DNA of 64,000 nt, taken from NCBI GenBank assembly GCA_900547475.1, contig URGW01000005.1, positions 69,293 through 133,292 on the forward strand, given 5' to 3'. The notes below the pieces were generated by a model. The model saw only the letters and a list, made by a program, of their open reading frames with translations. It was not told where the DNA came from and ran no database searches. The DNA is from an uncultured Clostridium sp. Lineage in GTDB: Bacteria > Bacillota > Clostridia > Clostridiales > Clostridiaceae. Position numbers and translations under genes: made by a program. Below, one piece after another: positions 1 to 8,892 of the stretch. The first letter of the stretch is position 1. Each line of letters starts with the position of its first letter.

Positions 1-565
1 TATATTCAGCTCCACAAGCTACACCTGTATGAACAGCTATATCTCCACAATCTCTTCCCATAACTTCTACGATAGATACTCTTTCGTGAGAAGTTGAAGT
101 ATCTCTAATTTTATCTATAGCATCAACTACAGTATTTAATGCTGTATCAAATCCTATTGTATAATCAGTGTAAGTTAAATCATTATCAATAGTTCCTGGT
201 AAACCTACTGTTTTTACCCCTAATTTAGATAATAATTTAGCACCAGTGAAAGATCCATCTCCCCCGATAACTACTAAAGCATCTACACCATTATCTGCAA
301 GAATTTTTGCAGCTTCTTTTCTTACTTCTTCTTGTTTAAATTCTACACATCTAGCAGTTCTTAAAATTGTACCGCCTCTTTGAATTATATCTGAAACTGA
401 TGATCTATTCATTGGGAATAATTCACCATTAATTAATCCAGCATATCCTCTTTGTACTCCCATAACTTCAATACCATTATGTATTGCAGTTCTTACTACT
501 GCTCTTATTGCAGCGTTCATTCCTGGAGCATCTCCACCACTTGTTAAAACAGCTATTTTTTTCAT
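1..565 (-). CDS. pfkA: 6-phosphofructokinase, N-terminal part (runs off window)
   Basis: ATP-dependent phosphofructokinase, which converts fructose 6-phosphate to fructose 1,6-bisphosphate in glycolysis. About 188 residues are visible; the C-terminus lies beyond base 1. The N-terminus reads MKKIAVLTSGGDAPGMN, with the nucleotide-binding GGDGS motif near residue 103 and the PGTIDND catalytic motif near residue 125. The ATG at 565 is preceded by GAGGAGG at normal spacing. It lies downstream of dnaE on the same strand, the usual clostridial dnaE-pfkA order (pyk would follow). A terminator separates it from dnaE, so it probably has its own promoter. The family call is very secure. Confidence 0.96.
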   Translation of the reverse strand, partial: MKKIAVLTSGGDAPGMNAAIRAVVRTAIHNGIEVMGVQRGYAGLINGELFPMNRSSVSDIIQRGGTILRTARCVEFKQEEVRKEAAKILADNGVDALVVIGGDGSFTGAKLLSKLGVKTVGLPGTIDNDLTYTDYTIGFDTALNTVVDAIDKIRDTSTSHERVSIVEVMGRDCGDIAVHTGVACGAEY

Positions 566-674
566 AAAATATTCCTCCTCGATACTACTAAGGACTCTGC
601 ATGTCCACTCACTTTGAAATATTTGTTATCATATTACTATTTTGTTTATTATTAAACTTTTTACCACCTTATTT

Positions 675-703
675 ATTTTACTTGTAAACTGATAGTAATG
701 CAA
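675..703 (-). promoter_or_regulatory. Candidate sigma-A promoter of pfkA
   Basis: Read on the minus strand, TTGCAT (703-698) is followed after 17 bases by TAAAAT (680-675), about 110 bases before the pfkA start. The 566-1058 interval is otherwise AT-rich and shows no gene. This is the best of several weak candidates. Confidence 0.35.
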
Positions 704-996
704 CTAAAATAAATCTACTTCTGTCTAAAATTATCGTCTATTCATAAATTTATATATATATTTTACCCTAAATTTATCGAAATTATATACATATTATTAA
801 TTATAATTTTATTCTTTGTAACTTTTTACATATGCTATTTTATTATATTTTTTCTGAAAACTCCGCAAATTCAAGATTTTTTTACTATTGTTACTTAATT
901 ACCATTCATTTTCTTGAAATTTTTTTATTTTAAAAAAAAAATTTATTTTATAAAATATTCTTTCAATTTATTTTTTTGTGAAATCTTACAAATTTT

Positions 997-1039
997 ATAA
1001 AAAAAATATCTTCACAAATTCTTTTTTTGTGAAGATATT
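997..1039 (-). terminator. Rho-independent terminator of dnaE
   Basis: A 14-bp perfect stem (1005-1018 with 1026-1039, AATATCTTCACAAA and its complement) is followed on the minus strand by a T-run. It begins 20 bases after the dnaE stop. Confidence 0.85.
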
Positions 1040-1058
1040 AAAACATTTTTGATTATTT

Positions 1059-3350
1059 TTATTCAACTATTTTTACATTATCATCCCCAAAAATTTTTTT
1101 TAATTCAAGAACGACATCTGTATTTAAATCTATCCACATTTCTCTTGGCATTCTATAATTTTTTCTATCCTTTGAAGTAAATATATAAAGCGCAGAATCA
1201 CCTTTATACTCACTTATAGTCTCTATTAACTTAGGCTTCATTTCCTTTGCTTTTTGCAAATCATCAACTCTTATATATAGTTTACTACTATTTACCTTTT
1301 CTAAAGCCTCTATGCTCTCACAAATAAGCTTAGGTTCTTCATCTTCCTTTATACTAACTCTTCCACTAATAACAACCATTGAGTCTAAATTAATTAAATT
1401 TCTTACTTTATCTAAAGTTTTAGGGAATACTACAACCTCAATAACTCCTGTTAAATCTTCTAATTTTAAAAATGCCATTATTGAATTATTTCTGGTTACC
1501 TTTTGATTTACTTCTGCTAATATTCCCCCAATTATTACTCTTTGATTATCTTGGATTAAATGTTCATCATCACCTAATCCATCCATAATAGCTTCATATG
1601 ATTGAAATATTGTTTCTATTGTAGTTGAAGTCATCATCTTTAAGCTTTTTTCGTATTCATCTAAAGGATGCCCTGATATATAAAGACCAGTCATTTCTTT
1701 TTCCATTGATAATAAATTATTTTTTGCAAATTCTTTTATATCTGGATATTTTACTTCTGGTATCCTTATACTTTCATCTGCCATAACAAAAAGACTAATT
1801 TGACCATCTATATTTCTTTTTTTATCACTAGCTACACTATCCATTAGTTTTTCATAAACAGCTAATAATTTTGATCTAAATATTTTAAATTCATCAAAAG
1901 CTCCTGCTTTTATTAAGCTTTCTACAGCCCTTTTGTTTATTGTTGATAAATCAATTTTATTTATAAAATCAACTAATGACTCGAATTTACCTTTATTTTT
2001 TCTAGCTTCAACTATTCCTTCAACAACATTTAATCCAACGTTTTTTATTGCTGCTAAACCAAATCTTATACTATTTCCTTTAACAGTAAACTTTGAATAG
2101 CTTTCATTTATGTCTGGTGGTAACACCTGTATACCTAAGCTTTCTGCAAACTTAGTGTAATGCGCTACTTTTTCACTTATTCCCATAACAGAATTAACCA
2201 TTGCTGCTATAGTTTCTACTGGATAGTAATGCATTAAGTATGCTGTTTGATAGCCTATTACTGCATAGGCTGCCGCATGTGATTTATTAAAAGCATATGA
2301 AGCAAAGTCCATCATCTGATCGAAAATTTCATTTGCTGCTTTTTCGCTTATACCATTTCTCAAACAACCTGGTACTTCTACATTACCATCTTCATCTACT
2401 ATTCCATATATAAAATTCTTTCTTTCTTGTTCCATGACACTGTGCTTTTTCTTTGACATGGCTCTTCTAACCATATCACTTCTACCTAGAGAGTATCCCC
2501 CTAAGTCCCTAACTATTTGCATAACCTGCTCTTGATATACCATTACCCCATATGTGACATCCAGTATACTTTCAAGTTCTGGTGTCTCATAATGTACACT
2601 GTCTTTATTTCTTTTACCCTCTATATATCTTGGAATTTCTGACATTGGTCCCGGTCTATATAATGATATTCCTGCTATAATATCTTCCAAACAGTCAGGT
2701 TTAAGTTCCTTCATGAATGATGTCATCCCTGGAGATTCTAATTGGAATACACCAGCTGTTTTTCCCTCACCAATCATGTTATAAACATTTTTGTCTTCAA
2801 AATCTATTTTATCTAAATCAATATCTTTTCCTCTATTTTCCTTAATCATCTTAACAGCGTCACTCATAACTGTTAAAGTTCTTAAACCAAGGAAATCCAT
2901 CTTTAAAAGTCCAAGCTCTTCTAACGTTGTCATATCAAATTGGGTTACTATCATATCTTCATTTCTTTGAAGTGGTACATATTCAACTAATGGCTTTGAT
3001 GCTATAACTACACCAGCCGCATGAGTTGATGAATGCCTTGGTAACCCTTCTAGAGTCTTACTAACATCTATTAATGTCTTTACTCTATCTTCATTATCAT
3101 ATGCTACCTTAAGCTCAGGATTTAAATCTAATGCCTTTTCTATGGTTATTCCAAGCATTGTAGGAATCATTTTAGCTATTCTATCCACCTCTGCATATGA
3201 GTAGTTCATAGCTCTTCCTACATCTCTTAAACACAACCTAGCTGCCATTGTACCAAATGTAATTATTTGTGATACATTTTTAACTCCATATTTCTCAACA
3301 ACATAATCAATTACTTCCTGTCTTCTTTCATAACAAAAATCCGAATCTAT
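1059..3350 (-). CDS. dnaE: DNA polymerase III alpha subunit DnaE, exon 2 (C-terminal 763 residues)
   Basis: C-terminal part of the replicative polymerase alpha subunit. Conceptual reading starts at ATA (3350), giving IDSDFCYERRQEV, which continues exactly where exon 1 stops at MPD. TAG, TAA and TAG triplets lie directly upstream in frame, so this exon cannot be an independent extension. It contains the rest of the palm and fingers (TFGTMAARLCLRDVG, HAAGVVIA, DFLGLRTL, RPGPM), the helix-hairpin-helix region, and an OB-fold near the C-terminus. The spliced, intein-free product would be 1184 residues, normal for a DnaE1-type enzyme. The second and third catalytic acidic residues lie in this exon. 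The ATG at 3248 sometimes chosen as a start lies inside a conserved motif and is not credible. Confidence 0.93.
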   Translation of the reverse strand: MDSDFCYERRQEVIDYVVEKYGVKNVSQIITFGTMAARLCLRDVGRAMNYSYAEVDRIAKMIPTMLGITIEKALDLNPELKVAYDNEDRVKTLIDVSKTLEGLPRHSSTHAAGVVIASKPLVEYVPLQRNEDMIVTQFDMTTLEELGLLKMDFLGLRTLTVMSDAVKMIKENRGKDIDLDKIDFEDKNVYNMIGEGKTAGVFQLESPGMTSFMKELKPDCLEDIIAGISLYRPGPMSEIPRYIEGKRNKDSVHYETPELESILDVTYGVMVYQEQVMQIVRDLGGYSLGRSDMVRRAMSKKKHSVMEQERKNFIYGIVDEDGNVEVPGCLRNGISEKAANEIFDQMMDFASYAFNKSHAAAYAVIGYQTAYLMHYYPVETIAAMVNSVMGISEKVAHYTKFAESLGIQVLPPDINESYSKFTVKGNSIRFGLAAIKNVGLNVVEGIVEARKNKGKFESLVDFINKIDLSTINKRAVESLIKAGAFDEFKIFRSKLLAVYEKLMDSVASDKKRNIDGQISLFVMADESIRIPEVKYPDIKEFAKNNLLSMEKEMTGLYISGHPLDEYEKSLKMMTSTTIETIFQSYEAIMDGLGDDEHLIQDNQRVIIGGILAEVNQKVTRNNSIMAFLKLEDLTGVIEVVVFPKTLDKVRNLINLDSMVVISGRVSIKEDEEPKLICESIEALEKVNSSKLYIRVDDLQKAKEMKPKLIETISEYKGDSALYIFTSKDRKNYRMPREMWIDLNTDVVLELKKIFGDDNVKIVE

Positions 3351-3929
3351 CTATTACTACCCTCTCTTTCGAGATACTTAAACACTACTTCTGTAGTGGG
3401 TATAGACTATATCTTCACCCACCGACCCTTATACGGTTTGGGCTGCCCCACTTCGCTACCATTTATAATGAAACTCGACTCCTTTTAGTCGCTGAGTAAG
3501 TTCAATTTACCAAATTAAAATTTGGAATTTCACTTAAAGATAGCTACGTCCCCTTGGACTAGTCGTTGAACGTTTCCCTATTCAGGACTTCGCTGCTTAT
3601 TACCCAATCTATTAAATTTTTTAGCTTTCACGCTTAAGCTTATTTCATCTTTACGTTGTAGCATTAATAGCTCTAAGGGCTTTCAAGCAATTCGAGGCTC
3701 TTTAAGCATATTATTTCTAATATGCACGACTATAAAGTTTAAAATGTAGATTTTAACTCAATATACTTATTATATTTTCTACTTAAATAAGTTTGCTATT
3801 TTACTGCATGACATATTTTTATTTATATATAAATTAATAATTTTACTTTTATAATTATCTAATTCATTTCTTTTCAAAACTCTACACCCCTAAGAAAATT
3901 TACATATTCTTAGTTTAAACTTTTTTACA
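3351..3929 (-). mobile_element. Group I intron in dnaE, 579 nt, no ORF
   Basis: The RNA-like insert interrupts dnaE between MPD and IDSD. Read on the minus strand it carries group I hallmarks. An R-type element GTTCAACGACTAGTCC lies at 3571-3556 and an S-type element AAGATATAGTC at 3415-3405. GACTA of R pairs with TAGTC of S as P7. A P9-like hairpin CACTAC-AGAA-GTAGTG is at 3398-3383, and the last intron base is G (3351), fitting omega-G. The 5' splice site after GAT leaves U as the last exon base, as required. Exact joining restores MPD-IDSDFCYE in frame. The intron reads TGT AAA AAA GTT TAA at its 5' end, so unspliced mRNA stops at once. No homing endonuclease ORF is present. I could not resolve the P1/P10 pairing with confidence. 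Subgroup not assigned. Confidence 0.88.
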
Positions 3930-6464
3930 ATCTGGCATACTTACTCTTTCAGGATTTAAGAAACGCTCAAAAAGCAAGCTGTACTTTATCGGATTTATTT
4001 TTGTTATTCCCAGAGTATATGCAACTATGGAACCAGCAGCACTATTATGAACTGCCATAGAATTTGCTATATAAGATGTATCCCCTGGAACAGATAAATC
4101 ATATACCTTTCCTATATACTCTTCTTCAGTTTTACTCTTAATTTTTATATAAAAATAATCATCATCCATATAAAAACTATCATTTCTAAAGAACTTCTGC
4201 TGCCTAACTGGAATCTGATAATTTTCAAAATCATCATTCCACTTTAATAACTGCATTCCAGATACACAAACTGAATACTCATCATGCATCTTTTCTTCAG
4301 GCTTTACTCTAACCTTAAAAGTACTCCAATATCCTAATCTTGCGAGTATCATTCTAAGCTGTCTAGTTAATTCAATTGATGTTGTAGTGTATTTAATTCT
4401 AAATGATGAACTCTCACAGTTAATATCACTATGACTTCCATCACCCCTAAACATATTTGCCACTAACAGCTTTAAATCACTATTGCTAGCATCATTAACA
4501 ACATCATATGGTATCCTTTTATTATTAGCTCCTTCACCGCATTGAATTCTTAAAAACTCTGATATAATCTTTGAATTAAATTCAATCGATGTACTATGCT
4601 TAATTTTATGTTCTCTCACATATCCTTCTAAACCAAATACAGACTTAACTAAATTTAATACATCTTCTATATATTCAGTTTCTTTCTTATTGAATCCAAA
4701 ACCAAATTTATATTCTCTTATATCTTCATTAATAGTAGTCCATCCTTCTGATATAAAGTATCCATACAATTTGCATAGATTAGTATTTAGCTCTATAAAT
4801 CTATTAACTTTTTTAGATTGTAATTTATTACTCCCTATTTCATACCAAATATGTTCATTATCATATCTTAGATGATCCTCATGCTTACAATAATCCAATA
4901 AATCATACTTAACATCCTTAATTTCTTCTTTAACTCTTGGATAAACTACAAAGTCATTCTTTTCTAATTTCTTAGCTTCTATCCATTCTAACTTATAATC
5001 TTTATATGCTGAATTTTTACATTTCTCTTTTAAAGAACAGCTTTCTTTGCAGACTATTGGTAGCTTGCTTCTATCCTTCCAGACCTTAGTACACTTTGAA
5101 GCTTTTATGGCTAACATTTTATGATCACTTGTAAGCTTAACCTTTTCATTATCACTTTCAATAATTACTATTTTTTCTTTAATATCATACCTTAATAGAT
5201 TTTCAACTAACTGCATATTACCATAAGCAGTAATAACTTCATCACCTATCCTAATATTTTCTATGTTTTTAATTGAACCATTACTTAAAAGTATTTCTGT
5301 CCCTGGTAAGAAACATCCTCTTCCTGGTCCAGTTGGTATTCCATGATCATTAGAATACTTAATAAAGTCCCAAGTAATCAAGAAATAATCAACATATCCC
5401 ATTTGATTAATTACACCAAGTTCATAGTTTAATCTATCAACATATTCCTTTGCTTCCTCATTAGTTTCTGCAAATTCCTTTATCTCTTGAACATTGATTA
5501 ACTTATCTCTAAACTTTTCAAATACATCATATCTTTCAACTAACCCTTCAAAACACACCTCTTCAAGATAATCAAAGTGAGTTTTATATTCCTGGGGAAC
5601 TGGGAAGTTTGGTAACTTAGAAACATGGAACTCATAATCAAAATTACATTCATCCGCAATCTTAATTGTATTCTCCAATGCTTCTGGAACATATGAGAAC
5701 ATATCCCACATTTCCTCTGGAGACTTTAAATAAAACTGATCCGAAGGATATCTTCTTCTATTTTGATCCTCTACAGTCTTTCCTGTTTGAATACACATTA
5801 AAATATCATGTGCTTTAGAATCTTCCTGATTAATATAATGGACATCATTAGTTGCAATTAAAGGAATTCCAGTTTCTCTAGATAACTTAATATTACCCTC
5901 TGTAACCTTTCTCTGCTCCTCCATTCCATGATCTTGTATTTCTAAATAAAAACCATCTTTAAAGATGTCCCTATACATTAATGCAACTTCTTTTGCCTTT
6001 TCATAGTCTTCTCTTAATAAATTCTTTTGTACTTCTCCACCTAAGCAAGCACTTAAAGCTATTAGACCTTCACTATGTTTTCTTAAGAAATCATGGTCAA
6101 CTCTCGGCTTATAGTAAAATCCATCAATAGATGCTGCTGATACTATTTCCATTAAATTTTCATAACCAACTTCATTTTTTACTAATAAAACTAAGTGATA
6201 TGTCCCATTATCTTTATCATTAATTTTAATATTCATAGATTTACTTGCTACATATACTTCACAACCAAGTATAGGTTTAATCCCTTGTGCTATAGCTTCC
6301 TTGTAGAATGCAACACATCCATACATAACACCATGATCAGTAATGGCTATACTATCCATTCCAAGTTCCTTTGCCCTACTAATAACTTTTTTAACTTTAG
6401 CTGAGCTATCAAGCAAACTATATTCAGTATGTAGGTGAAGATGACAGAACTTTTTATCTTCCAA
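3930..6464 (-). CDS. dnaE: DNA polymerase III alpha subunit DnaE, exon 1 (N-terminal, contains intein)
   Basis: N-terminal 845 residues, of which 384-807 are an intein. The PHP domain begins at CHLHLHTEYSLLD, and palm sequence follows up to FERFLNPERVSMPD, where the group I intron enters. The start codon is TTG (6464), supported by AAGGGGGTG at about 6 bases spacing; MEDKKFCHLHLH is the expected DnaE N-terminus. After the last exon codon (GAT, 3932-3930) the genomic reading frame runs four more codons (CKKV) into the intron and stops at 3915. whiA ends 25 bases upstream, so the two are probably cotranscribed. The family is certain; the exon boundary is inferred from restored protein homology plus intron motifs. 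Confidence 0.94.
4044..5315 (-). mobile_element. DnaE intein, 424 residues, with LAGLIDADG homing endonuclease domain
   Basis: Inserted at GPGRG/SAAGS of DnaE. Intein residue 1 is Cys (TGT at 5315) in CFLPGTEILL (block A). Block B has T62 and H65 (LTSDHKML). Block F is around residues 404-418 (VYDLSVPGDTSYIA), and block G ends in His423-Asn424, followed by Ser+1 of the host (SAAGS). This is a full set of protein-splicing residues. Between them lies a two-motif LAGLIDADG endonuclease: LYGYFISEG (183-191, acidic E190) and LVANMFRGDG (284-293, acidic D292). Both acids are intact, so homing activity is possible. Cys75, 89, 93 and 99 form an extra cysteine-rich insert after block B. Removal leaves PGRGSAAGS intact. 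Confidence 0.95.
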
Positions 6465-6489
6465 TAAGACACCCCCTTATTTTGACTAT

Positions 6490-7440
6490 TTAGTAGTTTC
6501 CACTCCTAATTTCTTCAGCTATCTTCTCTATTTTTCTTAACCTATGATTTATTCCTGATTTACCTACAGGAGGATCTAGCATCTCTCCTAGTTCCTTAAG
6601 TGATTCATCAGGATAACTTAATCTAAGCTCTGCAACTTCTTGAAGATTTTTAGGTAATCTTTGAAGTCCTATACTATTTTGTATAAGCTTTATACTTTCA
6701 ACTTGCCTTACTGCAGCATTAACTGTCTTACTTAAATTTGCTGTTTCACAATTAACAAGTCTATTTACGTTGTTTCTCATTTCCTTCATTATTCTTATAT
6801 TTTCAAGTTCAAGTAATGAAGTATGAGCTCCAACAATGTTTAGAAGATCAACTATTTGCTCACCTTCTTTTATATATATTATAAAGCTATTTTTTCTTTG
6901 AATAACCTTTGAATTTAATCCAAAAGAATTAATAAGCTTAGATAAATCTATTGCATATTCTTCACTATGAGTTACAAATTCTAAATGATATGTCTTTTCA
7001 GGATTAGTTACACTTCCTCCACCAATAAAGGCTCCTCTTATGTAAGCCTTCTTATAATCTTCCTCTTTAACCATCTCAGAATCTATTTTATAATCAATAG
7101 TTAGTACTCCATCTATTTCTCTAAAAATACCTGTTTCTTGAAGTAAGTCCCTAACCCCCATATCTTCTTCAATTAAAACCATATATATATTGTTTTTCTT
7201 TAAAGAGTTACTCTTTTTAACCATTAATTTAGAGTGTATATTAAAGTGTTCCTTTAGTATAGTGAATATATGTCTTGCTGAAGCTGGATTTTCTGTTGTA
7301 ATTCTAAAGCTAAGACCCTTCCCACTAAATCCTATTGTTCCACTACCTTTCATTATTGCTGAAAGCTCTGCTAATGCTTCCTCTTTAGATATATCAGTAT
7401 ATCTACATATTTCTCCTTTTACTTTCGCTGAAAACGACAT
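6490..7440 (-). CDS. whiA: WhiA-family DNA-binding protein
   Basis: 316-residue WhiA homologue, the full family length. WhiA combines an N-terminal domain derived from a LAGLIDADG endonuclease fold with a C-terminal helix-turn-helix; in actinobacteria it controls sporulation division, and in Bacillus it affects cell division and chromosome segregation. The start MSFSAKVKGEI is typical and is preceded by AGGAG. The C-terminal HTH (AELRLSYPDESLKELGEML, then GINHRLRKI) is clear. It lies between yvcK and dnaE in the conserved rapZ-yvcK-whiA block. Confidence 0.95.
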   Translation of the reverse strand: MSFSAKVKGEICRYTDISKEEALAELSAIMKGSGTIGFSGKGLSFRITTENPASARHIFTILKEHFNIHSKLMVKKSNSLKKNNIYMVLIEEDMGVRDLLQETGIFREIDGVLTIDYKIDSEMVKEEDYKKAYIRGAFIGGGSVTNPEKTYHLEFVTHSEEYAIDLSKLINSFGLNSKVIQRKNSFIIYIKEGEQIVDLLNIVGAHTSLLELENIRIMKEMRNNVNRLVNCETANLSKTVNAAVRQVESIKLIQNSIGLQRLPKNLQEVAELRLSYPDESLKELGEMLDPPVGKSGINHRLRKIEKIAEEIRSGNY

Positions 7441-7522
7441 AAATTATTCTCCTAACTAATTATAAATGTATACTTTATTATATCATAAACTGTGCCTCAT
7501 GTATCATAATATAATATTGGAA

Positions 7523-7560
7523 AATAAATAGGCTATATCAAAAAACTTCAATACAGCCTA
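7523..7560 (-). terminator. Hairpin after yvcK
   Basis: Stem 7529-7538 with 7551-7560 (TAGGCTATAT with ATACAGCCTA, allowing G-U pairs), then an A/T-rich run on the minus strand. It lies just after the yvcK stop and may only attenuate transcription into whiA. Confidence 0.5.
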
Positions 7561-7566
7561 ATATTT

Positions 7567-8892
7567 TTACTTTTTGCTTCTTATCTTTCTAGATAAGTAC
7601 ATATACTCTATAATTTTCTTTTTATCATAAAGCAATTTTTTATCTAAAATAGTTGTCATTAAAACTTGTGCTAAATGCTCTGCATCATGCTTTACATAAC
7701 CTTTAGTTATCTTAACTAAATCAGTTTCAACTACCTTTACGTTTAAATCCTCTATGTTTTCATAATCTAATTTTACTAATTTAGAATCTTGACTTAAATA
7801 TCTTTCTTCTATATCTTTAGGAATTGTCCCATTATTTGCAATAACATATTGAACACTATTTTTACCACTATACTTCATTAACGTTCTTATATGATCAGAT
7901 ACTGCAAAATCATCAGTTTCACCCGGTTGAGTCATTACATTAGATATATATATCTTTATTGCATCACTCTTATTTATTCCTTCAACTATATCTTCAACTA
8001 ATAAATTTGGTATTATACTAGTATAAAGACTACCAGGTCCCATAACAATAGCATCAGCCTCTTTAATAGCTATAAGTGCATCCATTAAGGGCTTAGCTCT
8101 TTCTGGATTAATTTTTAATTGCTTTATCTTGCTTTTTTGTTTTATAGATTCTTCTGGTATTATAGATTCACCTTCTACTATACTTCCATTTTCAAGCTCT
8201 GCTATAAGCTTCATATCATCAAGTGTAACAGGTAATACCTTTCCTGTTACTGCAAGTACTGAACTCATTTTTTGTACAGCATCTTCAAAGTTATCACTTA
8301 TTCCTGCCATTGCTGCTAAGAATAAATTACCAAAATTCTGACCTTTTAATGAACCTTCTTTGAATCTATACTGAAGTAAATCTTCCATAATAGGCTCAGT
8401 GTCTGCTAATGCTAAAATACAGTTACGTATATCACCAGGAGGAAGCATTCCCAGGTCTGCTCTAAGCTTTCCTGACCCTCCTCCATCATCTCCAACTGTT
8501 ACTATTGCTGTTATATTATTTGTATATAATTTTAATCCTCTCAACATTGTAGATAATCCTGTTCCTCCCCCAATAACAACTACTTTAGGACCACCTACAT
8601 GAACTCTCTTCTCATCTACAAGTTCTTCTATATTCTTATCATTTATTGTTATCTTAACTTTTTCAGAATTTATTAAAGAAATAAAGGATTTAACAAATTC
8701 AGAAAATGCTATATACATTATTACAATTCCAATTAAACTTAAAAATAAATATAAAACTCTTATAGTGCTGTTATAATCTTTATTTGAAAAAATTTCAACA
8801 ATACCTAGTACAAATATAACTACCCCAATAAACCCAAGGAATATCCATCTTTTTATCCTTATTCCCGGCTTCATTAAAAACTCCATTATCAT
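7567..8892 (-). CDS. yvcK: YvcK/CofD-like gluconeogenesis factor with N-terminal membrane anchor
   Basis: 441 residues. Two N-terminal hydrophobic segments (about 15-32 and 43-67) precede the CofD-like domain, which starts at VVVIGGGTGLSTMLRGL and has GDDGGGSGKLR and the MGPGSLYTSIIPNLL motif. YvcK proteins bind UDP-sugars and are needed for normal cell shape on gluconeogenic carbon sources. The membrane-anchored form is common in clostridia. The ATG at 8892 overlaps the rapZ stop (ATGA), indicating translational coupling; an ATG two codons further is an alternative start. Confidence 0.93.
   Translation of the reverse strand: MIMEFLMKPGIRIKRWIFLGFIGVVIFVLGIVEIFSNKDYNSTIRVLYLFLSLIGIVIMYIAFSEFVKSFISLINSEKVKITINDKNIEELVDEKRVHVGGPKVVVIGGGTGLSTMLRGLKLYTNNITAIVTVGDDGGGSGKLRADLGMLPPGDIRNCILALADTEPIMEDLLQYRFKEGSLKGQNFGNLFLAAMAGISDNFEDAVQKMSSVLAVTGKVLPVTLDDMKLIAELENGSIVEGESIIPEESIKQKSKIKQLKINPERAKPLMDALIAIKEADAIVMGPGSLYTSIIPNLLVEDIVEGINKSDAIKIYISNVMTQPGETDDFAVSDHIRTLMKYSGKNSVQYVIANNGTIPKDIEERYLSQDSKLVKLDYENIEDLNVKVVETDLVKITKGYVKHDAEHLAQVLMTTILDKKLLYDKKKIIEYMYLSRKIRSKK

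Noticed and set aside
3351..3929. The insert in dnaE as a small insertion sequence or group II intron.
   Set aside because: No transposase or reverse transcriptase ORF and no group II domain V-like hairpin; R and S elements fit group I.
3248..3930. dnaE looks like two separate or frameshifted genes (a pseudogene or sequencing error).
   Set aside because: The break contains group I intron core motifs and exact removal restores the DnaE protein in frame; a random error would not do that.
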